The notes: generated by a model from the sequence alone, not told the origin. A stretch of 64,000 nt of DNA from Sulfurovum sp. (GCF_015493435.1 NZ_WGDD01000048.1:1-64000), one strand, 5' to 3'; numbered from the stretch's first letter, positions 29,481-37,912 are shown. A program made the numbers and translations.

Positions 29481-32400
29481 TAGAAAAACTGATAGCCTTT
29501 AGTGTCAAAAACCGTTTTCTGGTTCTTATGGCAACCCTTTTCATTATCATGGGCTCTATCTGGTCTATGAAACATACACCGCTGGATGCCCTGCCCGATC
29601 TTTCACCACCGCAGGTGATCGTCCAAATTACATGGAAAGGGCAAAGCCCCGAGATCATCGAAGATCAGGGAACCTACCCGCTGGTCTCGCAGTTTCTAGC
29701 CATTTCCAACATCGATACGGTACGGGGATTCTCCACGTATGAAAATGCGCTGATCTATATTATTTTCAAAGAGGGTACAGACCTCTATTGGGCAAGATCA
29801 CGTGTGCTTGAGCAGCTCGCTTCCATCCAGAGTCAGCTTCCTGACGATATGGAAATCACACTGGGACCTGATGCTTCAGGTGTCGGCTGGGCATATGAAT
29901 ATGCTTTGACATCCAAAACAAAGACCCTCGAAGAACTGCGTACTTTGCAGGACTACTACTATAAGTACGCATTGATGGGTGTTGATGGTGTCTCTGAAGT
30001 AGCGACTGTCGGCGGTTTCATTCCCACCTATCAGATCACGGTCAACAATGATGCACTGGTCCAGTACAACCTCTCTATCAAAGACGTGGCACGTACCCTT
30101 AAAGAGAACAACAATGATACCGGCGGACGTATCGTGATACAGAACGGTTATGAATGGATGGTACAGGCAAAAGGCTATATTAAAGACCTCAATGAAATAC
30201 GAAACCTTGTCATTACCACCAAAGGCGGCGTACCCTTGACACTGGGAGACATAGGGCGTGTCGAAAAAGTACCTGCTGCACGGCGCGGTATGGCAGATCT
30301 TAACGGCGAAGGCGAAGTGGTAGGCGGCATCGTGATGCTGCGCTACGGCGAAGATGTCTACAGTGCGCTTCAGCGTATTAAAGCCAAAATGAAAGAACTC
30401 AAGGTAGACGGTGTCGATGTCGTTACTACCTATGACCGTTCCGAACTCATAGGCAAAGCAGTCGATACCCTCAAGGGTACCCTCATTGAAGAAAGTATTA
30501 TCGTGGTCATCATTATCGGGCTTTTCCTGATGCACCTGCGATCCTCGCTTATTGTGCTGATCGTTCTACCTCTCACTATCGGTCTGACATTCCTGCTGAT
30601 GAAGCTGTTCGGGATCGGGTCCAACATCATGTCTCTCGGGGGAATCGCCATTGCCATCGGTGCCATGGTCGATGCTTCCATTGTCATGATAGAAAATGCC
30701 CACAAAGCCATACACAAAGAGGAACATAGACGGGAACGTTCTCTGACCGACAAAGAACGTATCTCTACTATCGTGTCGGCATCACAGGTAGTCGGCCGTC
30801 CCATTTTCTTTGCATTGGCGCTTGTCGTCGTCTCATTTTTGCCCATCTTTGCACTTTCAGGTCAGGAAGGATTGCTCTTTACGCCGCTGGCATTCACCAA
30901 AACCTTCGCAATGACTGCAGGTGCACTGCTCGCTGTCACACTGGTACCGGTACTGATGATCTATTTTGTCAAAGGAAAGATCATTCCCGAATCAAAGAAC
31001 CCGCTGAACCGCTTTTTTATCTGGCTCTATCATCCCATTCTGATATACGGCCTCAAATTAAAATATCTGGTCATCGCTATTGCTGCCGGACTGCTTATGC
31101 TGGCCGTACCGCTTTACCAGAAACTCAACTGGGAATTTATGCCTATGCTCGATGAGCAGACGGTCATGTATATGCCTGTGACACCCTACGGTATTTCCAT
31201 AGACCAAAGCAAGGCACTGACACAGAAGACCGACAAGATCATCAAAAGTTTTCCTGAAGTTGCAACAGTCTTCGGAAAAGGGGGACGTGCAAATTCTGCA
31301 ACCGACCCTGCACCGCTCGGCATGATAGAAACCATCATTACGTTCAAACCCAAAGACCAGTGGCCCAAAGGTATGACAACGGAAAAACTGATGGCTGAGA
31401 TGGACAAAGCGCTTCAGGTACCTGGACTGGTCAATTCCTGGACCTACCCGATCAGAGGGCGTATCGATATGCTGCTTTCAGGTATCAGAACCCCTCTGGG
31501 GATCAAACTATACGGTAAAGATGCCAAAGGATTGCAGAAAGTTGCACACCAAATCGAAAATACACTGCGTAACCTTAAAAGTACACAATCCGTTATTTCC
31601 GATCAGGCAAGTGCCGGTTTCTTTATTGATATCGATATTGATACAGAAGCACTCAAGCGCTATAACATCAGCAAATCTGTCATTCTTGACTATACATCCG
31701 CTGCGATCGGAGGGAAAAAAATAACGACCATGTACAAAGGCCTGGAGCGTTACCCTATCGCACTTCGTTTTGAGGAAGATGAGCGTAGGAACCTTGATGA
31801 GATACGAAACATCCAGGTGAAAACACCCCTCGGTTTCGTTCCGCTTTCGACTTTTGCCAAAGTAACATACAGACAGAGTGCTTCTGTCATTAAAAGTGAA
31901 ATGGCAACACCGGTAACCTTCATTTACATCACACCGAAACTCGGTATGAGTGTCGTTACCTATAAAGAAGAAGCGATCAAAGCCTTGAAAAATATCAAAC
32001 TGCCGGCAGGCTACTACATCGAATGGGCCGGCCAGTCCGAATATCTTGAATCTGCCATGAAGAAGATTACCTGGATCGTTCCGACTGTACTGCTGGTAAT
32101 CTTTGTGCTTATTTATTTTGCATTGGGCTCCATGGTACCGACACTGATCGTCTTTTTTACACTTCCTTTTGCCTTGCTTGGAGGCTTCTTTTATGTAGAT
32201 ATACTGCACTTCAATATGAGTATCGCCATTATTGTCGGTTTCCTTGCGCTGCTCGGTGTGGCTGCAGAAACGGCCATTGTCATGATCGTCTATCTCCAGG
32301 AGAGTGTCGATGAAGTCAAAGCAAGAAGAGGTGAAGCCTATGACGAGAAAGATCTTAACAATGCCATTTATGAAGGTGCTGTACAGAGGGTCAGACCCAA

Positions 32401-32590
32401 ACTCATGACAGTGTTCGCCATTCTCGCAGGTTTGCTTCCCATTATGTATACACATGGTGTGGGCTCTGAAGTCATGCAGCGGATCGCCGCACCGATGATA
32501 GGCGGAGTTGTAAGCTCTGCTGTGCTAAGCTTACTACTCATACCGATCTTTTACGAAATGTATGAAAAACATAAATTAAAGAAAAAATAA
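29477..32590 (+). CDS. cusA: CusA-like heavy-metal efflux RND transporter
   Basis: 1037 aa, TPLDALPDLSPPQVIVQ, GAMVDASIVMIENAHK, GVAAETAIVMIVYL. Confidence 0.95.
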   Translation: MIEKLIAFSVKNRFLVLMATLFIIMGSIWSMKHTPLDALPDLSPPQVIVQITWKGQSPEIIEDQGTYPLVSQFLAISNIDTVRGFSTYENALIYIIFKEGTDLYWARSRVLEQLASIQSQLPDDMEITLGPDASGVGWAYEYALTSKTKTLEELRTLQDYYYKYALMGVDGVSEVATVGGFIPTYQITVNNDALVQYNLSIKDVARTLKENNNDTGGRIVIQNGYEWMVQAKGYIKDLNEIRNLVITTKGGVPLTLGDIGRVEKVPAARRGMADLNGEGEVVGGIVMLRYGEDVYSALQRIKAKMKELKVDGVDVVTTYDRSELIGKAVDTLKGTLIEESIIVVIIIGLFLMHLRSSLIVLIVLPLTIGLTFLLMKLFGIGSNIMSLGGIAIAIGAMVDASIVMIENAHKAIHKEEHRRERSLTDKERISTIVSASQVVGRPIFFALALVVVSFLPIFALSGQEGLLFTPLAFTKTFAMTAGALLAVTLVPVLMIYFVKGKIIPESKNPLNRFFIWLYHPILIYGLKLKYLVIAIAAGLLMLAVPLYQKLNWEFMPMLDEQTVMYMPVTPYGISIDQSKALTQKTDKIIKSFPEVATVFGKGGRANSATDPAPLGMIETIITFKPKDQWPKGMTTEKLMAEMDKALQVPGLVNSWTYPIRGRIDMLLSGIRTPLGIKLYGKDAKGLQKVAHQIENTLRNLKSTQSVISDQASAGFFIDIDIDTEALKRYNISKSVILDYTSAAIGGKKITTMYKGLERYPIALRFEEDERRNLDEIRNIQVKTPLGFVPLSTFAKVTYRQSASVIKSEMATPVTFIYITPKLGMSVVTYKEEAIKALKNIKLPAGYYIEWAGQSEYLESAMKKITWIVPTVLLVIFVLIYFALGSMVPTLIVFFTLPFALLGGFFYVDILHFNMSIAIIVGFLALLGVAAETAIVMIVYLQESVDEVKARRGEAYDEKDLNNAIYEGAVQRVRPKLMTVFAILAGLLPIMYTHGVGSEVMQRIAAPMIGGVVSSAVLSLLLIPIFYEMYEKHKLKKK

Positions 32591-32594
32591 TACC

Positions 32595-32675
32595 CGCGCA
32601 GGGTGCTGTCCCCCGACGGCACCGATAATACCGAAATTATAGAAATGGTGCTGTGAGGACACAGCACCCTACGCG
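32595..32675. repeat. REPIN-like palindromic element, copy 3
   Basis: CGCGcAGGGTGCTGTC ... GACACAGCACCCTaCGCG, inner hairpin GGTGCTGTG-agga-CACAGCACC. Confidence 0.8.
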
Positions 32676-32694
32676 AAAAATAGAAGGAAATACA

Positions 32695-33090
32695 ATGAAC
32701 CATACAAAAATCTTATCACTCTCACTGCTCACTATCACTCTGATACTATCCGGCTGTTCAGACAAAGAAAAAGAAAAATCCCTCACCGAAGGCGGTATGA
32801 AATGCGGCGCGGGGAAATGCGGTTCAAGTATGGTCGACGGCTCTGCTGTACTTGTCAAGAAAAAAGTGAATATTCTTGATCAGATGAAAAAAGATGACAA
32901 ACGGCGCGACTGTGTCCTCAAGGCCAAAACAACCAAAGCACTGTACAACTGTGTACGTGACCCGAAAACAGGCAGGCTGACCGTTAACGGAAATGTCCAT
33001 GCGGCACCGTCAACAGCAAAAAAGGCACTTAAAAAAGAAACCAACAGTACGATGAAGTGTCAAGCCGGTAAATGCAGTACAGGAAAATAA
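32695..33090 (+). CDS. Lipoprotein with N- and C-terminal MKCxxGKC motifs
   Basis: 131 aa, lipobox LILSGC, MKCGAGKCGSS and MKCQAGKCSTGK. Confidence 0.75.
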   Translation: MNHTKILSLSLLTITLILSGCSDKEKEKSLTEGGMKCGAGKCGSSMVDGSAVLVKKKVNILDQMKKDDKRRDCVLKAKTTKALYNCVRDPKTGRLTVNGNVHAAPSTAKKALKKETNSTMKCQAGKCSTGK

Positions 33091-33134
33091 TTAAATATTG
33101 GAATCTTGGAATATCTGGAAAAAGGAGATGGAGG

Positions 33135-33162
33135 CGGGCTTCAAAAGCCCGAAGGCTTTTGA
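33135..33162. other. Overlapping hairpins between convergent genes (possible bidirectional terminator)
   Basis: CGGGCTT-caa-AAGCCCG overlaps TCAAAAGCC-cgaa-GGCTTTTGA. Confidence 0.6.
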
Positions 33163-33170
33163 AAACAGAA

Positions 33171-33470
33171 TTACTTCTTCAGTTTAGAAATATACTCTGC
33201 AAGTTCTTTGATCTTTGCGTCATCAAGTGATGCCACCTGACCTTTCATAAGTGCACCCATACCATGCTGGTTCAGTGTACCTGCTTTATATCCTTTGATA
33301 TCTTCTTCAAGTTTAGCTGCAGGAAGGCCTGCAATGATTGCAGATTTTCCGAGAGCGGCTTTTTCACCGTTTGCACCGTGACATCCTGCACATTTAGCGA
33401 AGTCAGCAGCACCGTCTGCCATAAGTAGTGTTGCACCGGCGAAGAACATTGTGATTGCGATTTTTTTCAT
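33171..33470 (-). CDS. Periplasmic class I c-type cytochrome
   Basis: 99 aa, signal peptide, CAGCHG, GMGALMKGQVASL. Confidence 0.92.
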   Translation of the reverse strand: MKKIAITMFFAGATLLMADGAADFAKCAGCHGANGEKAALGKSAIIAGLPAAKLEEDIKGYKAGTLNQHGMGALMKGQVASLDDAKIKELAEYISKLKK

Positions 33471-33576
33471 TGTAAATCCTTTAATATTGGTTTGTAAGCC
33501 GCTGATAATTTCTTACCAGCAACTTATGAAGTGTATATAATATAACTCTTTGACTTAAACTTATATGAATAATAAG

Positions 33577-33891
33577 TTAACAGCTTGGTACGTTACCTGA
33601 ATCAGATCCATACTCATGTGCGAAATCATATACATCATTGATATATTTCTTTTTCAACTTAAGGCCCGGGCAGATTTTTGCAGCTTCTTCCGCGAATTTA
33701 CCGGCACCTTTGATCTTTTCCCACTCTCCCTGAGTGTGTTTTGCAGCAAATTTTGCACCGTTGAAACCGCATGCAGCTTTCATTTTCTTCATGTAAATCT
33801 TTTTACCTTTATTTACATTGGCAGAAGCAGTAGTAGAAACCACAGCCAGTCCAAGAAGTGCAGCAACTGCGAGTTTTGTCATTTTTGTCAT
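33577..33891 (-). CDS. Exported cytochrome-like protein lacking CxxCH (paralog 1)
   Basis: Signal peptide; GKKIYMKKMKAACGFNGAKFAAKHTQGEWEKIKGAGKF...KICP...C-terminal Cys. Confidence 0.6.
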   Translation of the reverse strand: MTKMTKLAVAALLGLAVVSTTASANVNKGKKIYMKKMKAACGFNGAKFAAKHTQGEWEKIKGAGKFAEEAAKICPGLKLKKKYINDVYDFAHEYGSDSGNVPSC

Positions 33892-33925
33892 TGTTCATCC
33901 TTTTGTAAAATTTTAAGACAGCAAG

Positions 33926-33955
33926 ATAATAACATGAAATTGTGAAAAGATTGTG
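33926..33955 (-). promoter_or_regulatory. Putative 11-bp direct-repeat operator and -10
   Basis: Minus strand CACAATCTTTTCACAATTTCATGTTATTAT. Confidence 0.4.
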
Positions 33956-34012
33956 AAGAAAAAGAAAAAATGTGAAGCAGCTTTCATAGAACTGCTTCAG
34001 GAAGTTACATAT

Positions 34013-34339
34013 TTAACACTTCGGAACGATACCGTCACTTGCATATTTATGTGAAAATTCATAGACATACGGCCACCAGGATTTTTTGATCTTTTTGACA
34101 TTGAGTCTTGGACAGATCTTTTTTGCTTCGGCCTGAAACTTTCCGCTGTCATAAATATCTTCCCATTCTGCACTGGTATGTGTCCGTGCAAACCTCACAC
34201 CGGAAAAACCGCATTTCTTACGAAATTTCTTTTTAAAGATCTTCTGGCCTTTCTTGGCAGTGGCGCGTGCCATCGATACTGTCGGCACACTCATTGATAC
34301 AAGCAGCGCAACCGCTGCCATCCCTATCAGTTTTCTCAT
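34013..34339 (-). CDS. Exported cytochrome-like protein lacking CxxCH (paralog 2)
   Basis: Aligns with 33577..33891: KCGFSGVRFARTHTSAEWEDIYDSGKF...KICP...VPKC. Confidence 0.6.
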   Translation of the reverse strand: MRKLIGMAAVALLVSMSVPTVSMARATAKKGQKIFKKKFRKKCGFSGVRFARTHTSAEWEDIYDSGKFQAEAKKICPRLNVKKIKKSWWPYVYEFSHKYASDGIVPKC

Positions 34340-34387
34340 TGGTACTCCTTGTTTTATATAAAATTATATAATATAGAAATATTGTAT

Positions 34388-34723
34388 CTACTTCAACTTG
34401 TTAAAAACCTTAAATTTATCCCAATAGATATCGACTGCTTCATCCAGCTCCTTGGGTGTCAGTGTACTTTTTTTCTTGATCCCAAAGTTATCGATGAAAA
34501 GTGCCGACATCACCGAAATACTCCTGTTGGGATATTTCAAATAGTGTTTTATACCTGCTTTGACATTCTGTTCTCCGCTGTAAACCAGCAGATATTCTTT
34601 GAACATCTGCTGCAAAGAAGTCGGCAGATCCTTATGACAGGGAATACAGTTACGTTCATAGATATTCTGTGCAGACAGCATGTTCACAGACAGCATAATA
34701 AAAAATAATATTTTAAGTGTCAT
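34388..34723 (-). CDS. Small exported c-type cytochrome-like protein
   Basis: Signal peptide then NIYERNCIPCHKDLP; start placed at MTLKILFF. Confidence 0.7.
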   Translation of the reverse strand: MTLKILFFIMLSVNMLSAQNIYERNCIPCHKDLPTSLQQMFKEYLLVYSGEQNVKAGIKHYLKYPNRSISVMSALFIDNFGIKKKSTLTPKELDEAVDIYWDKFKVFNKLK

Positions 34724-34753
34724 TGGGTTTCTCCAATCTGATTTGATTAATAA

Positions 34754-34916
34754 TTTGCCTTCACGGCTGCACTTCGTTCCGACCGTTTCGGTTCCGAATC
34801 TAAAAACGTGAAGCAGTTCACGTTTTCTTACGCTTTTGCCTTCACGGCTGCACTTCGTTCCGACCGTTTCGGTTCCGAATCTAAAAACGTGAAGCAGTTC
34901 ACGTTTTCTTACGCTT
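34754..34916. repeat. Perfect tandem duplication, two copies, 81-bp unit
   Basis: TTGCCTTCACGGCTGCACTTCGTTCCGACCGTTTCGGTTCCGAATCTAAAAACGTGAAGCAGTTCACGTTTTCTTACGCTT twice, no differences. Confidence 0.97.
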
Positions 34917-34917
34917 C

Positions 34918-36105
34918 TCACCATGTGAGTACCATTCTTGTTCCTTCTTGTACTTTGGAATGCACCTCTATCGTTATATGATACTCATCAAGTATCTTTT
35001 TGACAATGCTCAAGCCGACCCCAAAACCGCCTTCACTCTGATTGAAACGCATATAACGGTCAAAAATGAACGGTATCTTTTCTTCATTAATGCCTACACC
35101 CGTATCCCATATTTCCAGTTTCCCGATACGCAGCCTGATACCGATCTTGCCTCCTCTTTTATTGTATTTGATCGCATTGGAGATAAGGTTGTCGATCACC
35201 CGGGTGACTTTCTGTTTGTCTGCATGGATGATCACATTGTCAAGGTCGAGATCAAAATGCAGATGCTTGGTCTGGGCCATGGCGGCAAAATATTCGATAC
35301 GGTTCCGTATCAGCCCCTGCAGTTCTATTTCTTCATCATTGTAGTTTTTCTCCTGTTCAAGGGTCAGGTACGTCAAGTCACGGTAGAGATGCGAAACCGT
35401 TTTAGCCGCAATATTGATGCGGTTCAGCTTTTTTTTGTTCTTCTCCGCCATGACTTCGGTATCCATCATTTCAATATTGGTCAAAATGGTCGAGAGCGGT
35501 GTGTTGAGCTCATGCGTCGTATCTTTAATGAACCGGTCAAGCAGCATAATGGAATCACGCATCGGTTTGAGAAAAAGCCTTGCCAAAACAAGACCGAACA
35601 TCATAAAGAATATAAAAGCCAGCATACCGTACCCGACAATACGTTTCAGGGCTTCGCTCCGCCATGCAGTATCTTCTTTCACTTCGATAATAAGATATTT
35701 TGTACCAAGATAATAGGTATCGAGCAGTTTGACAAAATGGACATAGTGGTTACTCAGATAGATCTCTTCATTGAAGTGGACATTTCCGTCTTCAAGCAGA
35801 GAAAATATTTTTTTATGCTCAATATCGTAAATAGCTGATTTGAAGCGGGGATCACGCGGATAAGTGGTACGTTCGGGAAAAAAGTAATGCAGCACTTTAA
35901 GACGTTTGGTCTGAATATAGGCATACTTGGAAAGCTCGGCACGCTGATTGGAGAACATCAGCTTTTCCTGACTCTGATAGTAAAAGAGTGACAGCAGTGT
36001 AATAAGCAGGATCACCAGTGCCGTATAGAGTGCCAAAAATCTTAAAAGAGATTTTTTTTCACTTCTTAGCAGTGAACTTGTATCCCTGTTTTTTGATACT
36101 AACAA
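34918..36105 (-). CDS. Sensor histidine kinase
   Basis: THELNTPLSTILTNIEMM, WDTGVGINEEKIPFIFDRYMRF; start codon uncertain. Confidence 0.9.
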   Translation of the reverse strand: MLVSKNRDTSSLLRSEKKSLLRFLALYTALVILLITLLSLFYYQSQEKLMFSNQRAELSKYAYIQTKRLKVLHYFFPERTTYPRDPRFKSAIYDIEHKKIFSLLEDGNVHFNEEIYLSNHYVHFVKLLDTYYLGTKYLIIEVKEDTAWRSEALKRIVGYGMLAFIFFMMFGLVLARLFLKPMRDSIMLLDRFIKDTTHELNTPLSTILTNIEMMDTEVMAEKNKKKLNRINIAAKTVSHLYRDLTYLTLEQEKNYNDEEIELQGLIRNRIEYFAAMAQTKHLHFDLDLDNVIIHADKQKVTRVIDNLISNAIKYNKRGGKIGIRLRIGKLEIWDTGVGINEEKIPFIFDRYMRFNQSEGGFGVGLSIVKKILDEYHITIEVHSKVQEGTRMVLTW

Positions 36106-36730
36106 TTCTTTCCTTACCGATGATCTTTCGAAGATTCTTTATATAGGTACGAAGTGCCGTATCGCTTGGCTCTTCATCATAATCCCACAAATGTGTATAG
36201 ATGCGTTCATGAGAAAGAACCTCTCCTTCCTTCTTGACAAAAAGTTTGAGCAGGCGCGATTCCTTGTTGCCCAGAGAAACACTTTGTCCGTCAATGACCA
36301 GTTCTGCATTCTTCGTGTCGTAAAAAACAGTGTCATCTATCTTTATCATCTCTTTTGACTCATGGTAAAAACTGCGCTTGAGCAGTGTTTCAACACGTAT
36401 TTTGAGTTCTTTCAATGCAAACGGCTTGCGGACATAGTCATCACAGCCGCTCTCAAATCCTCTTTCAAGGTCATCCACAGAATTCATAGACGTGATAAAG
36501 ATCGCCGGAGCGACAACCCCCTCTTCTCTGCTCTCTTTCAGTAGTGCCAGACCATCCATACCGGGGACATTGATGTCAAGCAGCAAAAGGTCATATCTGC
36601 TTTCATAGAGTTTCTCCTGTGCTTCATGTCCGTCATAGACGGAAACAACTTCGTATCCTTCCTCTTCGAGGAACTCTGTTACGGTCTCATTGAGATTGGC
36701 ATCGTCTTCAAGCAGCAGGATCTTAGACAA
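36059..36730 (-). CDS. OmpR-family response regulator
   Basis: MSKILLLEDDANLNETV receiver and winged-helix C-terminus. Confidence 0.93.
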   Translation of the reverse strand: MSKILLLEDDANLNETVTEFLEEEGYEVVSVYDGHEAQEKLYESRYDLLLLDINVPGMDGLALLKESREEGVVAPAIFITSMNSVDDLERGFESGCDDYVRKPFALKELKIRVETLLKRSFYHESKEMIKIDDTVFYDTKNAELVIDGQSVSLGNKESRLLKLFVKKEGEVLSHERIYTHLWDYDEEPSDTALRTYIKNLRKIIGKERIVSIKKQGYKFTAKK

Positions 36731-37151
36731 ACTGTTTCACCCAGCTTTCGAGCCTGCCGGCACTCAGGGCACCGCTGACCTGGTCTACCTGTTTACCGTT
36801 CTTAAATACCATCAGGGTCGGAATACTGCGTATTCCATACTGTGCACCCAGTGCCTGTTGTTCTTCCGTGTTGACTTTAAGGAACTGTGCCTGCAGAGGC
36901 ATCGAAAGTGCCACCTCTTCAAATGCCGGTGCCATCTGTCTGCACGGTCCGCACCAGGGTGCCCAGAAATCCACCACGACAGGAATATCCGAATTGGCCA
37001 GAAATATCCCCAGCTTGTTCGCATCGACTGAAACCGGCTTGCTGTCCAGAAGCGATTTTTTACAGGCTCCGCAGTTGGCTTTGGTGTAATGGTCCTTTTT
37101 GGGTATTCTGTTTACTTTCAGACAATGCGGGCATACTACATTTATATTCAT
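36723..37151 (-). CDS. trxC: Thioredoxin 2-type protein with N-terminal zinc ribbon
   Basis: VVCPHCLKVNRIP..CGACKKSLLD, DFWAPWCGPCRQMAPAFEEVA. Confidence 0.92.
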   Translation of the reverse strand: MNINVVCPHCLKVNRIPKKDHYTKANCGACKKSLLDSKPVSVDANKLGIFLANSDIPVVVDFWAPWCGPCRQMAPAFEEVALSMPLQAQFLKVNTEEQQALGAQYGIRSIPTLMVFKNGKQVDQVSGALSAGRLESWVKQFV

Positions 37152-37167
37152 GGTAAAACCTCCGATC

Positions 37168-37218
37168 ATTTTATGATATATTTTATTTTAAAAATTATTA
37201 TAGCACATATCATAAAAT
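37168..37218. promoter_or_regulatory. 12-bp perfect inverted repeat upstream of trxC-like gene
   Basis: ATTTTATGATAT (37168-37179) / ATATCATAAAAT (37207-37218). Confidence 0.5.
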
Positions 37219-37310
37219 AAAAAATGAACTGAAGTTGCATTTGCAACACACTATGTATGAGTATTCTTAGTATATTATTGTTTCTCTCTCATGTATATTT
37301 TTCCATACAA

Positions 37311-37511
37311 CTATCTATCTCCCAGCGGGTTGTCACTTCGCTTTTTTATTTTTCTCTCTTGTTCCTCGTCTATTTGAGGCTGTGAGAATTCTACTTTTCC
37401 GTAAATAATACATCCTCTGCATCCGGGGTCACAGACATGCCCCAGTTTCATGCACCATTCTTTGATATCGCCGTTCTTTCCCATGAACTGACATCCCCAT
37501 CCGCTTGCCAT
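37311..37511 (-). CDS. Small Cys-rich hypothetical protein
   Basis: 66 aa, WGCQFMGKNGDIKEWCMKLGHVCDPGCRGCIIYGKVEF. Confidence 0.65.
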   Translation of the reverse strand: MASGWGCQFMGKNGDIKEWCMKLGHVCDPGCRGCIIYGKVEFSQPQIDEEQERKIKKRSDNPLGDR

Positions 37512-37636
37512 TTTTGAGTCCTTTTTATCTTTTGGTTTTTATCTTTTGCTGAGTGGTACCATGGAGCACAGCGCTCCTACGGGCGCTTCAATGTAAAAGC
37601 ATACCGGCATCCTCCATCACCCCTTTCCCATCATTT

Positions 37637-37912
37637 TCAATATCTGATTTCGAAACCGTCCGTATTGAACACTGCATCATCGATGATCTCATGGCTGATC
37701 CCCTCGACACTGCTCAGAGGCGACCCCTCTTTGAGTATTTGCATGACTGTATCGAAATCATCATCAAAAATTTCTGCCACTACTTCCACAGTACCATCCG
37801 GAAGGTTCCGGATGTACCCTTTGAACTGTTTTCTCATCAGTGCCTGTGAAACGAACTTCCGGTAGAACACACCCTGCACCCTGCCCTGAATGATAAATCT
37901 GTACCATTCCAT
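37637..37912 (-). CDS. acyP: Acylphosphatase
   Basis: IIQGRVQGVFYRKFVSQ, GYIRNLPDGTVEVVAE. Confidence 0.95.
   Translation of the reverse strand: MEWYRFIIQGRVQGVFYRKFVSQALMRKQFKGYIRNLPDGTVEVVAEIFDDDFDTVMQILKEGSPLSSVEGISHEIIDDAVFNTDGFEIRY

Noticed and set aside
31508-32455. 315-aa - strand ORF
   Set aside because: Antisense shadow of cusA
34724-34924. N-terminal extension of the 178-aa ORF through the tandem repeat as a real protein segment
   Set aside because: An internal ATG at 34723 starts a normal signal peptide; the repeat is more simply intergenic DNA kept open by its 81-bp period
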